Below, one piece after another: positions 62,625-64,000 of a DNA stretch of 64,000 nucleotides (the first letter of the stretch is position 1; each line of letters starts with the position of its first letter). The stretch spans positions 84,082 through 148,081 of the forward strand of contig QFQR01000007.1 of the NCBI GenBank assembly GCA_003243275.1. Reading direction: 5' to 3'. The DNA is from Leifsonia xyli (GTDB taxonomy: Bacteria > Actinomycetota > Actinomycetes > Actinomycetales > Microbacteriaceae). The translations under genes and the position numbers were made by a program. Under the pieces are notes generated by a model that saw only the letters and a program-made list of their open reading frames with translations, did no database searches and was not told the DNA's origin.

Positions 62625-62660
62625 CGGACGGGCCGCCTCCCGAAGGAGACGGCCCGTCCG
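62625..62660. terminator. strong hairpin upstream of the surface protein gene
   Basis: CGGACGGGCCG (62625-62635) and CGGCCCGTCCG (62650-62660) are exact reverse complements; inside them CTCC-CGAA-GGAG forms a second stem with a CGAA loop. It lies immediately upstream of the likely -10 of the surface gene, so it may end transcription arriving from the neighbouring element rather than that of the surface gene. No U-run is seen. Confidence 0.5.
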
Positions 62661-62890
62661 TCCGCTGTGATGCAGGTGGTTCAGACCCCGAAGTACAGCT
62701 CGGCTTGAGGATCTGAGAACCGTAGGGAGTTCCACAGGCTCACACTTCCCTGCAAAGACAGGGAAATGCAATGGTGAGCATGGGTGGGGTCGCTGCTGCG
62801 GCTGTCCGAGAACCCGTCCGTTTACTCGATTCTTGGCCGTCCTACGGGGTTCGCTGGAGGTCGACGGGTGGTGCCGCCTACCTCATTGGT
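62661..62890. other. non-coding boundary of the right-hand element
   Basis: About 230 bp with lower GC than its surroundings. TTCCCTG-CAAAGA-CAGGGAA near 62748-62767 is a perfect 7-bp hairpin. The left attachment site of the element that begins with the HTH and integrase genes is probably here, but its partner lies outside the window. No tRNA or coding frame is seen. Confidence 0.4.
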
Positions 62891-63115
62891 ATGAGCGACG
62901 CCCGCCCCCGCCTCTGGACTCCGCAGGAGCTTGCAGAGTACACGGGTATCCCGATCAGGACGCTCGCTGACTGGCGGACAGAGCGTGCGCGGAGCCGAGG
63001 TCTCGGCTTGCCGTTCGTCGCGCTCTCGTCGCACAACGTTCGCTACCGCGATGAGGACGTCGAGGCGTTCATCGCGGGGCGGATCGTGGCCCCGACGGAT
63101 AGGGCGGGCGACTGA
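62891..63115 (+). CDS. AlpA/excisionase-like helix-turn-helix protein
   Basis: A 74-residue MerR/AlpA-type DNA-binding protein (LWTPQELAEYTGIPIRTLADWRTER ... VRYRDEDVEAFIAG). Such small proteins beside integrases act as excisionases or transcription factors for excision. The ATG at 62891 is where the HTH homology begins; the longer frame from 62771 is unlikely. Its stop overlaps the integrase start by one base (TGATG), so the two are coupled. Confidence 0.82.
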   Translation: MSDARPRLWTPQELAEYTGIPIRTLADWRTERARSRGLGLPFVALSSHNVRYRDEDVEAFIAGRIVAPTDRAGD

Positions 63116-64000
63116 TGGCGCGGCCGAAGCGTGCGCTCGGCGAACTCGGCAAGGTGACCTACACCGTCGAGCCGAACGGCCTGGTCATCGCGCGAGCGCG
63201 GATCTATGACGGCAACGGGCAGGAGCGTCGTCCCAGCGGCAGCGGCGCGACCGAGGCTGAGGCGCTGGCGGCGTTGCAGGAAGCGGCCGATGTCGCTGTC
63301 GGTCGAGTGCTGGCGCGACGGACTCAGGTCATGACGGTCGCTGAGCTGGCGACTACATGGCTGAAGACGGCGTATCACGATGACGATCCGCGGGTGCTGC
63401 GCCAGCGCCGCGAGCAGACCGTCGACGGCTACGCGTCGGTGGTCCGCGCGCATGTCATCCCGCGCGCCGGTGCCATCCCCATTGCCGACATCACCGCTGA
63501 TCGCGCCGACGGGCTGCTCATGGACATCGCCCGAGAGAAGTCGGTGACGACGGCGAACAAAGTTCGGAATGTGATGTCGCTCATGTTCGACTGGGCGATC
63601 CAGCAGGGGCATTTCTCGGCTGCCGGGTCGATCCAGAAGACCCTGTATGGAGCGGTCGTCGTGGCGAACCCCATCCGAGCGACCAGAAGGGCGGATGAGC
63701 CGGACACGGTGTACTTCGAACTGGACGCGGTGCAGGTCAAGTTCATCCTCCACCTGATCCGCGATGTGTGGCCCGAGCGGCACCGGAAGCGGTATCCGGT
63801 GGGCCGACGGCCCAACTACAAGCTGCTCGCCGACTACATCCTCATCACGCTCGGCACCTCCGAGCGGACAGCAGAACCGATTGCGATCCGGTTCCAGGAC
63901 GTGCGGTTCGAGGCCGTGGATCAACCGGATGGAAGCCTCACGATGGAGGCGCTCGTCTGGGTCGGCGGGACGATGGTTCGCACCAAGTCCCGCGGCCTGT
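63115..64000 (+). CDS. tyrosine integrase, cut by the window edge
   Basis: The frame is open from the ATG at 63115 to the window end: 295 residues visible. There is an arm-type N-terminus (YTVEPNGLVIARARIYDGNG), a core-binding domain (about 75-180; TVAELATTWLK, VVRAHVIPRAGAIPIADI, VRNVMSLMFDWAIQ) and the start of the catalytic domain, ITLGTSERTAEPIAIRFQDV, with the first catalytic Arg in the R-x-x-E context. The His-x-x-Arg and Tyr lie beyond the edge. It is unrelated in detail to the frameshifted integrase at 25 kb and points to a second integrative element extending to the right. Confidence 0.85.
   Translation, partial: MARPKRALGELGKVTYTVEPNGLVIARARIYDGNGQERRPSGSGATEAEALAALQEAADVAVGRVLARRTQVMTVAELATTWLKTAYHDDDPRVLRQRREQTVDGYASVVRAHVIPRAGAIPIADITADRADGLLMDIAREKSVTTANKVRNVMSLMFDWAIQQGHFSAAGSIQKTLYGAVVVANPIRATRRADEPDTVYFELDAVQVKFILHLIRDVWPERHRKRYPVGRRPNYKLLADYILITLGTSERTAEPIAIRFQDVRFEAVDQPDGSLTMEALVWVGGTMVRTKSRGL

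Overview
The window is high-GC, densely coded chromosomal DNA of an actinomycete. Gene content and order point to the order Micrococcales, probably family Microbacteriaceae. The evidence is the garA-ftsR-merR block, the plsC-aroG-pknL-Rv2175c block, a fasR-fabD-fabH-acpP-fabF cluster beside aceE and ahpE, glnA2-glnE, ppgK, DUF3145 and an actinobacterial type A rnpB. The family placement is inference; no 16S gene is present. Promoters often carry a TANNNT hexamer exactly 6 nt before the start codon, the layout of leaderless mRNAs. 

Layout. 0-3.5 kb: DUF1295 protein, a CDP-alcohol phosphatidyltransferase, the GarA FHA switch and two MerR regulators. 3.5-14.8 kb: an orphan ParA, pyruvate carboxylase, a MinD-like ATPase, peptide deformylase, acyl-CoA ligase, ROK glucokinase, PlsC and class II DAHP synthase. 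14.8-23 kb: PASTA kinase PknL, a LysM wall protein, the PknL-associated DNA-binding protein, a second deformylase, a DMT transporter, a GT4 glycosyltransferase, a membrane protein and tRNA-Met. 23-26 kb: a 2.96-kb element integrated in the tRNA-Met 3' end, bounded by 34-bp direct repeats, with a frameshifted tyrosine integrase and a two-gene DUF5343-SEFIR cassette. This cassette is the best candidate for an undescribed defence-type system here. 26-34 kb: a mycoredoxin-like protein, a 1236-residue membrane protein, DUF1684, VanZ, a family A DNA polymerase-like protein, DUF3145 and a 50-residue protein. 34-42 kb: fatty acid synthesis operon with its PucR-type regulator, aceE and AhpE. 42-49.7 kb: a channel-like protein, tRNA-Val, transporters (one an NCS1 permease with a very long disordered N-terminus), a Nif3-like protein, a coiled-coil DUF164 protein and rnpB. 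49.7-61 kb: cold shock protein, ppgK, map, panB, lysoplasmalogenase, gdhA, nadE, glnA2, glnE. 61-64 kb: a repeat-rich LPxTG surface protein, then a helix-turn-helix protein and a truncated tyrosine integrase that open a second mobile element running off the right edge. 

Together the genes form a carbon and nitrogen control neighbourhood: GarA, gdhA, glnA2/glnE, pyc and aceE act around the TCA cycle and glutamate node, and PknL with its partner acts on the envelope. Two near-identical ~65-bp palindromic repeats sit in opposite orientation in two convergent-gene gaps; a third, unrelated palindrome sits in another. All coordinates and motifs were read from the sequence; homology calls rest on recognised family motifs, with no database search.
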